Below, one piece after another: positions 9,775 through 18,019 of a stretch of 64,000 nt of DNA. Location of the stretch: NCBI RefSeq assembly GCF_009709615.1, contig NZ_WJYA01000001.1:1-64000 (forward strand). Reading direction: 5' to 3'. A model generated the notes under the pieces. The model was not told the DNA's origin. It made no database searches and was given only the letters and a program-made list of their open reading frames with translations. A program made the position numbers and the translations under genes. The stretch comes from Winogradskyella ouciana. Lineage in GTDB: Bacteria; Bacteroidota; Bacteroidia; Flavobacteriales; Flavobacteriaceae. Positions within the stretch are counted from its first letter, which is position 1, and each line of letters starts with the position of its first letter.

Positions 9775-10212
9775 CTACCTGTTCGTCCAAAAAAAATGTA
9801 AGTCAGTATCTGCTTCAAACCCTAATCTTTTATACAAATTTTGTGCAGGATTATCGTGCGCCGTTTGTATGGCTAAACCTTTGTTGTTTTGAGAAATACA
9901 AAGTTGTTTGGCTTTGTTTATTAGGGCTTCACCAATGCCTTGTCCTCTGTAATTAGCGTCTATAAATAGATCGTTGAGTAAAAACATGGGTTGTATGGAT
10001 ACAGAAGAGAGCAGTGGATAGAGTTGTATAAAACCAACAGCCTTAGAATCTATATAAGCCATAAAAATTATTGAGTCTTGATTTTTAAAACGCTTTATTA
10101 AAAATTGACGTGCACCTACTTCGTCTGAAGCTTGCTTATAGAATATTCTGTAGCTATTAAACAATGGCACTAAATCTTCTAAGTGGTCTATATGTGCTTT
10201 AATTATGTTCAT
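9775..10212 (-). CDS. GNAT family N-acetyltransferase
   Basis: A probable acetyl-CoA-dependent acetyltransferase of 145 aa. Acetyl-CoA motif A is visible as LFIDANYRGQGIGEALINKA, and the C-terminal strand region as NPAQNLYKRLGFEAD. The ATG at 10212 (MNIIKAHIDHLEDL) is preferred over one at 10227, because the terminator of the upstream gene (10213-10241) occupies those extra codons. The substrate is not predictable. Confidence 0.88.
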   Translation of the reverse strand: MNIIKAHIDHLEDLVPLFNSYRIFYKQASDEVGARQFLIKRFKNQDSIIFMAYIDSKAVGFIQLYPLLSSVSIQPMFLLNDLFIDANYRGQGIGEALINKAKQLCISQNNKGLAIQTAHDNPAQNLYKRLGFEADTDLHFFWTNR

Positions 10213-10241
10213 AAAAAAAATCCGCAATTAAAATTACGGAT
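10213..10241 (-). terminator. Terminator upstream of the GNAT gene
   Basis: On the minus strand AAATCCGTAAT and ATTGCGGATTT form an 11-bp stem with one G-U pair and a TTTA loop, followed by at least seven T running up to the GNAT start codon. It would end transcripts from the gene at 10340-10966. Confidence 0.85.
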
Positions 10242-10261
10242 TTAAAATATAGTTTTATTAG

Positions 10262-10325
10262 TGATTTAATTTCATTTGCATTTCGACTGTTCTTACATTT
10301 GAGCTTCACCGACACGCGTGCGCTG
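10262..10325. repeat. Degenerate dispersed intergenic repeat
   Basis: The segment has CATTTCGACTGT at one end and CGCTGAGTGTGACAG at the other, with an internal CACGCGTG palindrome. It resembles worn copies of palindromic repeats (CACTGAGCG...GTCGAAGTG type) common between Bacteroidota genes. It lies between the gene at 10340 and its terminator. Confidence 0.4.
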
Positions 10326-10339
10326 AGTGTGACAGTATA

Positions 10340-10966
10340 TTATGCCTTATTCTTATTGATCTCGTCTTGAAGTTGACGCCTTACCTTTTGCTCGCGCTCT
10401 AAAGCATTTCGTCTGTGCTCTTCAAACTCAGTCTCTACTTCTTCGAGTTTATGTTTAGCTTCTCGCGTTGCAGAGTTACTGCCTTTAAACTTATAAATAA
10501 AGAATAGTAAGAATGCTGTAAGTGCAGCAATTATCGTCCACATAATAATATTGTAATTGGTTTTGCTGGTCTGCATTCCCAATAATGCCATATTGTTTTT
10601 TTCTTCGTTGGTTTGGTTTAACGTGGTTTGTGTGTTGCCAAGCTTTGCTTGTAGGTCTACAATTTCTTTGGCCTGATTAGCAACGGTATTTTCAGAATTC
10701 TCTAATTCTTTATAGGTTGTCTTTAGGGAATCCAATACGTTAGCTTTTAGTTTTAAAAGCCAAGCCTGTTTAACGGCTTCGTAAGGTTGGCCGTTTGTGC
10801 CTTTAAAATTTCCAGACTTTCTAAAAACATACTCAAACTGGCTATCTATATTACCGCTGTTTAATGATAGCTGTTCTTCAGCATCATTATTGTTCGTTTG
10901 TCCATTTACAGATTGTAGGCTAAATGTAACTATAAGAATTACAGCGACTTTGGTTAAGAATTTCAT
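10340..10966 (-). CDS. Membrane-anchored coiled-coil protein of unknown function
   Basis: A 208-aa protein with a signal peptide (VAVILIVTFSLQSVNGQ) and a periplasmic part. A coiled coil follows (about residues 80-125, LENSENTVANQAKEIVDLQ region), then one transmembrane helix (about 138-158, IIMWTIIAALTAFLLFFIY) and a highly charged cytoplasmic coiled-coil tail rich in E, K and R. Flavobacterial homologues are, to my memory, sometimes mislabelled as a tRNA methyltransferase; nothing here resembles an enzyme. It could be a scaffold or envelope protein. It is monocistronic. Confidence 0.7.
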   Translation of the reverse strand: MKFLTKVAVILIVTFSLQSVNGQTNNNDAEEQLSLNSGNIDSQFEYVFRKSGNFKGTNGQPYEAVKQAWLLKLKANVLDSLKTTYKELENSENTVANQAKEIVDLQAKLGNTQTTLNQTNEEKNNMALLGMQTSKTNYNIIMWTIIAALTAFLLFFIYKFKGSNSATREAKHKLEEVETEFEEHRRNALEREQKVRRQLQDEINKNKA

Positions 10967-11051
10967 CTTAAAATAATTTTGGTTGTATAAGATTAATTAA
11001 GGTGCCAAGATAATGAATTTATGTGCATATCATAAATAATTACCTAACAAA

Positions 11052-11075
11052 TAGCCTCTCATTTCCTAGAGGCTA
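11052..11075 (-). terminator. Weak terminator-like hairpin after the lipoprotein pair
   Basis: TAGCCTCT/AGAGGCTA 8-bp stem with an 8-base loop, about 25 bp after the stop at 11100. The T tract on the minus strand is short, so efficiency is uncertain. Confidence 0.6.
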
Positions 11076-11099
11076 ATTATATACGAAAGGAATATCTTT

Positions 11100-11843
11100 T
11101 TAGATGTTTATAGTACTTAAATGATTGATATTTGTAATATCACTACTGTCTAAACTATATTGGTACAATCCGTTTTCTCCTATTAAGACTAAAATACCAT
11201 TGTTAATGATGACATCAAAACTGTTAACGTCAAGAGATGTTACTAGTTCAGATTCTTCTGGGTTTGAAACATCAAACACTTTAACTTCATCATCACATAC
11301 AAATAAATAATCTCCATAGAGCCCAATGCCAATAGGTCGTGTTAAGTTTCTAGAGGACACTAATACTGGATTGGTGATTTCCGTAACATCATAAATTTCC
11401 AAGACATTAATATTTACACCACAGCCAATATTGGTATGTAAAGTAACAAAGGCATGGGTTTCATTAGCAACAACGGGATCGCAAGCCGTAAAGTGTTGCA
11501 CATCTGACATATAAGTTGGTGTTTCAGGATTGTCAATATTATAAATGTACATACCGTTTCTAGAACCCATATAAAGATAGTTCTTGTAATTAAAAAGTGT
11601 TTCTATATTAAACCCAATTGGTACCGTATTAACCTGTACCGGATTTTCTCTGTCCGTAATGCTGAATACATTAAGGTTAGAGTCATCCACCACATATAAA
11701 TAGTCCACATAAAGTGCAAATCGAGCCAAGGAGCCTCCTTGTCCTGTTTCCGAAAATGTATTAGTGTCGTTAGACGATGTGCTATCTGAGCTACAGCCTA
11801 ATAAGACCAATGCTATAATTACAGTTGTATATATTTTTCTCAT
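11100..11843 (-). CDS. Beta-propeller-like (LVIVD-type) lipoprotein
   Basis: A 247-aa protein with a lipoprotein signal (TTVIIALVLLGCSSDS). The rest is repeats of about 40 residues with the pattern of LVIVD/YVTN-type beta-propeller blades: LYVVDDSNLNVFSITDRENP, LYMGSRNGMYIYNIDNPETP, LEIYDVTEITNPV, LFVCDDEVKVFDVSNPEES. It is probably a surface or periplasmic binding protein; function unknown. The ATG at 11843 is chosen because it places the signal peptide first and lies 5 bp after the previous gene's stop. It is cotranscribed with the lipoprotein at 11849. Confidence 0.75.
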   Translation of the reverse strand: MRKIYTTVIIALVLLGCSSDSTSSNDTNTFSETGQGGSLARFALYVDYLYVVDDSNLNVFSITDRENPVQVNTVPIGFNIETLFNYKNYLYMGSRNGMYIYNIDNPETPTYMSDVQHFTACDPVVANETHAFVTLHTNIGCGVNINVLEIYDVTEITNPVLVSSRNLTRPIGIGLYGDYLFVCDDEVKVFDVSNPEESELVTSLDVNSFDVIINNGILVLIGENGLYQYSLDSSDITNINHLSTINI

Positions 11844-11848
11844 CGCTG

Positions 11849-12367
11849 TTAGTTTATAAGTTCCCAATCTACAATAACTTCATTGTCCTCTATCGGATAA
11901 TATATAACACCTTCTGGCGACCATATCTGAGGAAATACATTCTCTAAACGCTTTGTTATGGTTAACGTTTCTGTAGCTTCATCAATTTTAAAAGCTATTA
12001 AATCTGTTGCATTATTGGCGTACAACACATCTTCTTTAATACTTAAATCTGAAGAGCCTAAAACTTTAATGAAACCAATATTTATGGGATTTGTAGGATC
12101 GGTATTGTTTATTAAATGAAATCCTTGATTCACTTCATTAACAAAAATGAAGTTGTCCTTAACATAGATTTTACCTGAGTTTTCGATAGTTCTTGGAGTG
12201 TTTTCTAGAATAGTTGAAGCTTCAAAGTCAGAGCGCTGCATAATCACTGGTTCATAAGAACCAGTAGGGAAGGGGTCAATATCGTCAGCATCATCACTTC
12301 CCCAGCCAATACAGGCCTGAAAAAGTAAAGTGGATGTCACCGTGAGCAACAAAAAGAATTTTTTCAT
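11849..12367 (-). CDS. LVIVD-like lipoprotein, partner of the downstream gene
   Basis: A 172-aa lipoprotein (signal LLLTVTSTLLFQACIG, Cys at residue 19) with the same repeat style as the next gene (GKIYVKDNFIFVNEVNQGFHLINNTD, DVLYANNATDLIAFKID). It has too few repeats to close a propeller alone. The downstream protein continues the same blade pattern after a new signal peptide, so the two may work together, or one ancestral gene may have split. The function is not recognised. Confidence 0.7.
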   Translation of the reverse strand: MKKFFLLLTVTSTLLFQACIGWGSDDADDIDPFPTGSYEPVIMQRSDFEASTILENTPRTIENSGKIYVKDNFIFVNEVNQGFHLINNTDPTNPINIGFIKVLGSSDLSIKEDVLYANNATDLIAFKIDEATETLTITKRLENVFPQIWSPEGVIYYPIEDNEVIVDWELIN

Positions 12368-12468
12368 AATTAAATTGAGAGGTTTAGTTTCTTAATAGAT
12401 GCAAATTTTCCTAAATGGTTGCGTTGAATACCAGGTAAATTTCAAAATTCATTCCGTATAAAACAAAA

Positions 12469-12494
12469 AAAATCTTGCCGTTAGACAAGATTTT
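12469..12494 (-). terminator. gap terminator
   Basis: AAAATCTTG/CAAGATTTT 9-bp stem with an 8-base loop, followed on the minus strand by a T run, 26 bp after the GAPDH stop. Confidence 0.88.
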
Positions 12495-12519
12495 CTTCTT
12501 TTTTCTTTTTCACAAAGAT

Positions 12520-13968
12520 CTAATAGTAAGCATAGCGTCTTACTTTAGAAATATATTTCGCAAGTCTAATAACCTGATGACTGTAACCATATTCGTTATC
12601 GTACCATATATATAATATAACGTTTTTACCATCTCCTCTTACAATTGTTGCTTTACTATCGTAGATGGATGGTGCAGAACTTCCGACAATGTCACTAGAC
12701 ACAAGCTCGTCACTCATTTCGTATTTAATTTGTTCTACCAAGTCTCCTTCAAGAGCATATTTTTTCATGATGGTATTCATGCTATCAACAGAAGTTTCAT
12801 TTTCTAATTCTAAATTTAGAATTGCCAATGATCCATTTGGTACAGGAACTCTAATGGCGTTAGAGGTTAGTTTACCTTCTAAAGTTGGTAAAGCTTTGCT
12901 TACAGCACTTCCAGCTCCGGTTTCGGTAATAACCATGTTTAAACCTGCAGCTCTACCACGTCTGTATTTTTTATGGAAGTTATCCACCAAGTTTTGATCG
13001 TTGGTATAAGCATGAATCGTCTCTAAGTGACCAGATTTTACTCCAAATGAATCTTCGACTGCTTTTAAGATTGGAGTAATAGCGTTTGTTGTACAAGATG
13101 CAGCAGAAAAGATATCTACTTTATCAGGATTGTGCTCTAGGTGGTTTACACCATGTACAATATTTGGTACTCCTTTTCCTGGTGCTGTTAATAAAACCTT
13201 ACTAACACCTTTAGCCTTTAGATGTCTACCTAAAGCTGCTTCGTCCCTAAATGCTCCAGTATTATCAATCACTAAAGCTTTATCAATGCCATATTTGGTG
13301 TAATCGATATCTCCAGGCGCATTTGCTGAAATAATATTAACCGTAGTTCCGTTAATTATAAGTGCGCTATTTTTTACATCAACACTTACGGTACCAGAGA
13401 AATCTCCGTGTACAGAATCGTTTTTTAAAAGTGAAGCACGTTTCTCTAAAACCGTTTGATTGATTTCGCCACGTGTTACAATAGCTCTTAATCGTAATTG
13501 ATTGCCTTTGCCAGTACGTGTCATTAACTCACGTGCTACCAAGCGACCAATTCTACCAAAACCATAAAGTATAACATCTTTTGGTTCAATGGCTTTTCTT
13601 TTCTTTGCCTCTCCCAATTTGGCAGAAACAAATGCTGTGGCATTGTCGTACTTTTGGTCTTCTAAGTGATATTCATATGTTAACTTACCAATATCTAACT
13701 TTGCTGGTGGTAAGTTTAATTTTTTGATGGCTTGAGCAATCTCAACAGAATCAAAAATAGAAATTGGCTTCTGAACAAATTCACCTGCATACTCGTGCAA
13801 GTTTAAAATTTCGCTCACCTTTCTATCAATTAATTGATTTCTGAATAAAACAAGCTCAATAGAATTGTCATACCAAAGGTCGCTTATAGTTTTTATAAAC
13901 TCAACCGTTGCTCTGCGACGGTCTGCTTGAAACGCTAACTCTTTTTCGTAAGTGTCGTTAAAACCCAT
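12520..13968 (-). CDS. gap: Glyceraldehyde-3-phosphate dehydrogenase, N-terminally extended
   Basis: A glycolysis/gluconeogenesis enzyme. The NAD-binding loop GFGRIGR is at residues 136-142 and the catalytic Cys is C292 in SAASCTTNAITP. At 482 aa it is about 140 residues longer than classical GAPDH: residues 1-130 form an extra helical, charged N-terminal region (FQADRRRATVEFIKTISDLW). I recall this long form from Bacteroidota. It is transcribed alone with a TATTTTTG -7 box and its own terminator. The extension's role is unknown. Confidence 0.93.
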   Translation of the reverse strand: MGFNDTYEKELAFQADRRRATVEFIKTISDLWYDNSIELVLFRNQLIDRKVSEILNLHEYAGEFVQKPISIFDSVEIAQAIKKLNLPPAKLDIGKLTYEYHLEDQKYDNATAFVSAKLGEAKKRKAIEPKDVILYGFGRIGRLVARELMTRTGKGNQLRLRAIVTRGEINQTVLEKRASLLKNDSVHGDFSGTVSVDVKNSALIINGTTVNIISANAPGDIDYTKYGIDKALVIDNTGAFRDEAALGRHLKAKGVSKVLLTAPGKGVPNIVHGVNHLEHNPDKVDIFSAASCTTNAITPILKAVEDSFGVKSGHLETIHAYTNDQNLVDNFHKKYRRGRAAGLNMVITETGAGSAVSKALPTLEGKLTSNAIRVPVPNGSLAILNLELENETSVDSMNTIMKKYALEGDLVEQIKYEMSDELVSSDIVGSSAPSIYDSKATIVRGDGKNVILYIWYDNEYGYSHQVIRLAKYISKVRRYAYY

Positions 13969-14001
13969 TTTGTTTTGGTTTAGTGGTTTTTAAATTTTGC
14001 G

Positions 14002-14009
14002 CAAAAATA
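14002..14009 (-). promoter_or_regulatory. Predicted -7 promoter box of gap
   Basis: TATTTTTG on the minus strand fits TAnnTTTG, about 34 bp before the start codon. Confidence 0.6.
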
Positions 14010-14049
14010 CATATTTCAAACGTTTTCGTAACGCTTTTTACCGAAAATA

Positions 14050-14086
14050 AAAAACCCTTTAAAGAATATTTCCTTAAAGGGTTTTT
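14050..14086 (-). terminator. Terminator after the Do-type protease gene
   Basis: A 13-bp stem (AAAAACCCTTTAA paired with TTAAAGGGTTTTT) with an 11-base loop, 21 bp after the protease stop. Confidence 0.9.
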
Positions 14087-14107
14087 CAGATTTAATTTTT
14101 GATTGAT

Positions 14108-15520
14108 TTATCTGAAATTGTAAACTACTTTTTCGCCTTCTTTATTAATGACCTCAATTTGAAGTGGGTCATTAAACTTTCGAGTTCTAAGTGCGTTTTG
14201 AGCATCATCCACCGAATATAATTTTTTACCGTTAATTTGGGTGACAATACTGCCTTCTTCAACTCCATTTTTTCTCCAATAGGATTCCAGTTCTGGATAA
14301 TCTGATAATTTGGTCAGTTTTAACCCGTAGTCTAAGTCATATTTTTTTAATTCTTTTTTCGGAATATTCTTAACTGTACCAATTGTAGGAATTTCTAGAA
14401 TAGAATTCTTTAATAGTGTTACAGGCACCACTTTTTCATTGTCATCCCTAATTAATGTAACATCAACAATGTCGTTTGGGCTTTTGGTCTTTAAGTAACC
14501 AGAGAGGTCAGAGAATTTATTAATTTCCACTCCATCAATCTTTTTTATAATATCCCCAGATTTTAATCCGGCCTTCTCAGCTCCGGTATCTTCTGTAATT
14601 TCACTAATATAAAAGCCTTCGGTAATATCGGTTCCTATTTGTTCTGCTGATTTTCCATTTAATGAAAATCCTTGCACGCCAAGAATTCCATTTTGAACAT
14701 TTCCAAACTCCATGATATCGTTCACAATTTTTCGGGCTATGTTGCTTGGTACAGCAAATGAGTAGCCAATGTAAGAACCATCCCTAGAGGAAATAGCTGT
14801 ATTAATGCCAATTAAATCTCCATTGGTATTAACCAAAGCACCACCAGAGTTTCCTGGATTTACAGCAGCATCAGTCTGTATAAAAGACTGAAGATTTCTA
14901 CCACTTAAATCTCTAGATTTTGCACTGATTATTCCTGCGGTTACGGTAGAATTTAAGTTAAAAGGATTACCAACAGCCAAGACCCATTCGCCAATTTTTG
15001 CACTGTCGGAGTCACCAAATGCCATAAATGGTAAATCTTCATCTGCTTCAATTTTAATAAGCGCAATGTCAGTAGCTTCATCAGTACCGATTAGTTCCGC
15101 CATGTAAGACTTGTTGTTGTTTAAAGTAATGCTAATCTCGTTGGCATTCTGTATAACATGATTATTGGTAACAATATATCCTGTAGGTGAAATAATTACT
15201 CCACTACCAGTACCTACTTGTGCACGCTGAGAATTGCGACCAAAAAATAAATCTTGCATGGTCATTGGTGCAGATACAATTGCCGTATTTTTAACGTGTA
15301 CTACAGCGTCAATTGACTTTTCTGCAGCTTCGACAAAATTCGGAGCTATGTTAGGTGAGTTATTTAAAGTTGTATTTGTTGGAACATATATTGGTAAATC
15401 AGAAACCTGTTCTACGGCCAATTGTTCCTTATCTTCTTGTTCGACAAAAAGCTTGTAACCTCCTAAAGTCAGGAGTCCACCTAATGCCGAAACGAATACT
15501 AAAGTTAGAATCTTCTTCAT
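14108..15520 (-). CDS. Do/DegP-family periplasmic serine protease
   Basis: An envelope quality-control protease of 470 aa. It has an N-terminal membrane or signal segment (residues 1-22) and a trypsin-like domain with catalytic triad H121 (TNNHVI), D151 (DEATDIALI) and S225 (NPGNSGGALV). Two PDZ domains follow (about 275-365, with GLKSGDIIKKIDG, and 390-470, with GVEEGSIVTQINGKKL). This is the HtrA/DegQ architecture. It is divergent from dapF, and the shared 152-bp gap holds an array of TTTAACG motifs. It is monocistronic with a clear terminator. Confidence 0.94.
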   Translation of the reverse strand: MKKILTLVFVSALGGLLTLGGYKLFVEQEDKEQLAVEQVSDLPIYVPTNTTLNNSPNIAPNFVEAAEKSIDAVVHVKNTAIVSAPMTMQDLFFGRNSQRAQVGTGSGVIISPTGYIVTNNHVIQNANEISITLNNNKSYMAELIGTDEATDIALIKIEADEDLPFMAFGDSDSAKIGEWVLAVGNPFNLNSTVTAGIISAKSRDLSGRNLQSFIQTDAAVNPGNSGGALVNTNGDLIGINTAISSRDGSYIGYSFAVPSNIARKIVNDIMEFGNVQNGILGVQGFSLNGKSAEQIGTDITEGFYISEITEDTGAEKAGLKSGDIIKKIDGVEINKFSDLSGYLKTKSPNDIVDVTLIRDDNEKVVPVTLLKNSILEIPTIGTVKNIPKKELKKYDLDYGLKLTKLSDYPELESYWRKNGVEEGSIVTQINGKKLYSVDDAQNALRTRKFNDPLQIEVINKEGEKVVYNFR

Positions 15521-15546
15521 AATTTCATAGGGTTTATGTTTAACTA

Positions 15547-15632
15547 TTTAACGTTTAAAGTTAGATATTTATTGAATTTCATTTTCCATTTTAACGACTA
15601 TTTAACGCCAACTTTAACGACGTTTTAACACC
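15547..15632. promoter_or_regulatory. TTTAACG direct-repeat array between htrA-like gene and dapF
   Basis: TTTAACG occurs at 15547, 15590, 15603 and 15615, and TTTAACA at 15626. The last four are spaced 13, 12 and 11 bp, close to one helical turn. This could be an operator or a chance cluster in AT-rich DNA. Confidence 0.35.
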
Positions 15633-15656
15633 TTATTTTCCTTGCTATTATTCTTA

Positions 15657-15664
15657 TATTTGTT
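15657..15664 (+). promoter_or_regulatory. Predicted -7 promoter box of dapF
   Basis: TATATTTG ends 8 bp before the dapF ATG, so the transcript would be nearly leaderless. Confidence 0.65.
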
Positions 15665-15672
15665 TCCAGAAT

Positions 15673-16452
15673 ATGGCAATAACATTTTACAAATATCAAG
15701 GCACCGGAAACGACTTTATTATAGTTGATAATCGTTTACTAGAAATCGACAAAAATAATACCAAACGCATTGCAGAGCTGTGCGACAGACGTTTTGGCAT
15801 TGGAGCGGATGGATTCATCCTGCTAGAAAATGACAAAAATTCTGATTTTAAAATGGTATATTATAATTCTGATGGCAATGAGAGCAGTATGTGCGGTAAT
15901 GGTGGTCGTTGCATGACATCTTTTGCAAAGTTCCTGGGCATCATTGAGGGTAAAGCAGAATTTTACGCTATAGATGGTTTGCATAAAGCAAGCATTGAAG
16001 AGGACATAGTACATTTACAAATGCAAGATGTAACCACCGTTGAAGTATATGAAAAACACCTTTTTCTAGATACAGGTTCTCCTCATCATGTAGAAATGGT
16101 ATCAGATATTGAAAATTTTGATGTGAAGAACTGTGGTTCTACTATTAGATATGGAGAGCCTTATGGTAAAGCTGGAAGTAATGTGAATTTTGTTGAACAA
16201 ATATCTGATAACAAGTTTGCTGTAAGAACTTACGAGCGTGGAGTAGAGGACGAGACCTTATCTTGTGGAACGGGAGTCACTGCAGTAGCACTAGCAATGC
16301 ACAAAAAAGGTAAGATAACCAGTAATGAAGTAACCCTAATAACACCAGGAGGCGAACTAAGGGTGAAGTTTGAAAACAATGAAAAAGGGTATAACAACGT
16401 TTGGTTGATTGGGCCTGCAACACAAGTTTTTAAGGGGAAGATAGAATGGTAA
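15673..16452 (+). CDS. dapF: Diaminopimelate epimerase
   Basis: A PLP-independent epimerase converting LL- to meso-diaminopimelate for lysine and peptidoglycan synthesis. The 259 aa carry both catalytic cysteines: C74 in SSMCGNGGRC and C198 in LSCGTGVTAVA. The N-terminal FYKYQGTGNDFIIVDN is also typical. It is the first gene of a probable operon with a GNAT, mltG and a DUF2279 gene; its last codons overlap the GNAT start by 7 bp. dapA, another enzyme of this pathway, is at 37337. Confidence 0.97.
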   Translation: MAITFYKYQGTGNDFIIVDNRLLEIDKNNTKRIAELCDRRFGIGADGFILLENDKNSDFKMVYYNSDGNESSMCGNGGRCMTSFAKFLGIIEGKAEFYAIDGLHKASIEEDIVHLQMQDVTTVEVYEKHLFLDTGSPHHVEMVSDIENFDVKNCGSTIRYGEPYGKAGSNVNFVEQISDNKFAVRTYERGVEDETLSCGTGVTAVALAMHKKGKITSNEVTLITPGGELRVKFENNEKGYNNVWLIGPATQVFKGKIEW

Positions 16453-16970
16453 GATTAAAAGGCGAACATATTTATTTAAGAGCCTTGGAACCAGAGGATT
16501 TGGAATTTGTACATAAGGTTGAGAATGATACTGCACTTTGGCATTTAAGCGATACTCAGACACCCTATTCTAGGTTTTTGATTAAGCAATATCTCAAAAA
16601 TGCCAAGCAAGATATTTATGAAGCCAAACAATTGCGTTTAGCTATATGCACAAATAATGACAATACAATCGGTCTAATAGACGTTTTTGATTTCAACGTT
16701 AAAAACAAACGTGCAGGTATAGGAATTTTAATTAAAGATGAGCCTAATAGGAGCAAAGGCTACGGTAAGGAAGCACTGCAAATACTGGTGAATTACTGTT
16801 TTGAAGCGCTTCATTTGCATCAAGTGTTTGCAAATATTTCAGAAAACAATGAAGCCAGTTTAAAACTGTTTGAAGGTAGCGGCTTTAAAAAAATAGGATT
16901 AAAAAAGGACTGGAACTTTGATGGAAAGCAGTTCTCTAACGTGTATATATTACAAAACATTAAAGAGTAA
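16446..16970 (+). CDS. GNAT family N-acetyltransferase (RimJ/RimL-like)
   Basis: A 174-aa acetyltransferase with the opening typical of the ribosomal-protein/amino-sugar type (LKGEHIYLRALEPEDLEFVHKVEND). The acetyl-CoA loop is EPNRSKGYGKEALQILVNY and the C-terminal motif is NNEASLKLFEGSGFKKIG. Its substrate is unknown. It overlaps dapF by 7 bp and precedes mltG by 3 bp, so it is cotranscribed with cell-wall genes. Confidence 0.88.
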   Translation: MVRLKGEHIYLRALEPEDLEFVHKVENDTALWHLSDTQTPYSRFLIKQYLKNAKQDIYEAKQLRLAICTNNDNTIGLIDVFDFNVKNKRAGIGILIKDEPNRSKGYGKEALQILVNYCFEALHLHQVFANISENNEASLKLFEGSGFKKIGLKKDWNFDGKQFSNVYILQNIKE

Positions 16971-16973
16971 CAC

Positions 16974-18017
16974 ATGTATATAAAAAAGATACTATGGGCA
17001 ATAGCCTTAATCGGTTTGGTGATTTTTGCAGTCATTGCCTATTATATTTATGGAGCAATGTTTCAGCCCAATACAACTTTCAATAGTGAAACAAAATACA
17101 TTTATGTTCCTACTAACGCCACCTACCCTCAAGTTAGAGCACAGCTAGAGCCTTTGTTAGATGATATCGAAACGTTTGATGCTTTGGCGCGTCAAAAAAA
17201 ATACACTTCAAATATAAAGGCTGGGCGTTTTGCGATTGAAAAAGGAATGAATAATAACGAAATTATTAATTCAATTAGAAGTAAAAACCTACCTCTTAAA
17301 ATAGCATTCAACAATCAGAACAGTTTAGAAGATTTAGCGGGAAGAATCAGCACACAGATTGAAGCTGATAGTTTGTCGTTAATCAATGCTATGACAGACG
17401 AGGATTTTTTAAGTGAGAATGGATTTACACGTGCTACAGCATTGGGCATGTATTTACCAAATAGTTATGAATTCTTTTGGAATACCTCTGCAAAAAATTT
17501 CAGAGATAAAATGCTAAAAGAGTATAAACGCTTTTGGAACGACAACAGAAAAGCTAAAGCTGAAGAATTAAACCTTACACCCAATGAAGTTATAACCTTG
17601 GCCTCTATTGTACATGAGGAATCTAAACAAGCTGACGAACAGCCAAGGGTAGCAGGGGTTTATCTCAACCGATTACGAATAGGCATGGCGCTACAGGCAG
17701 ACCCAACTCTAAAATTCGCTGCCTACCAATTACCAAAATACAAGAATACAGTTATCAGACGTGTATTAAATGTACATAAAGAAATTGATTCACCTTATAA
17801 TACCTATAAAAATAAAGGGTTACCACCAGGACCAATTGCCATGCCAGATTTATCTGCGATAAAGGCAGTTTTAAATCCTGAAAAGCATAGTTACCTTTAT
17901 TTTGCTGCAGATGCCAAGCGTATTGGTTACCATAAGTTTGCTAAAACTTTGGCTCAGCATAACAATAATGCGAGGGAATACCAAAGGTATTTATCATCAC
18001 AAGGTATCAATAGATAG
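16974..18017 (+). CDS. mltG: Endolytic murein transglycosylase MltG
   Basis: An inner-membrane lytic transglycosylase thought to end nascent glycan strands. The 347 aa comprise one N-terminal transmembrane helix (residues 5-27), a LysM-like region (VPTNATYPQVRAQL) and the YceG catalytic domain. That domain contains TLASIVHEESKQADEQPRVAG with the catalytic Glu at about 215/216, then LNRLRIGMALQADPT and SPYNTYKNKGLPPGPIAMP. It sits in the dapF operon, 2 bp before the next gene. Confidence 0.95.
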   Translation: MYIKKILWAIALIGLVIFAVIAYYIYGAMFQPNTTFNSETKYIYVPTNATYPQVRAQLEPLLDDIETFDALARQKKYTSNIKAGRFAIEKGMNNNEIINSIRSKNLPLKIAFNNQNSLEDLAGRISTQIEADSLSLINAMTDEDFLSENGFTRATALGMYLPNSYEFFWNTSAKNFRDKMLKEYKRFWNDNRKAKAEELNLTPNEVITLASIVHEESKQADEQPRVAGVYLNRLRIGMALQADPTLKFAAYQLPKYKNTVIRRVLNVHKEIDSPYNTYKNKGLPPGPIAMPDLSAIKAVLNPEKHSYLYFAADAKRIGYHKFAKTLAQHNNNAREYQRYLSSQGINR

Positions 18018-18019
18018 AT

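Noticed and set aside
10340..10966. tRNA methyltransferase annotation for the coiled-coil membrane protein
   Set aside because: No SAM-binding or knot motifs; the sequence is signal peptide, coiled coil, membrane helix and charged tail. trmD is clearly the gene at 8203-8880.
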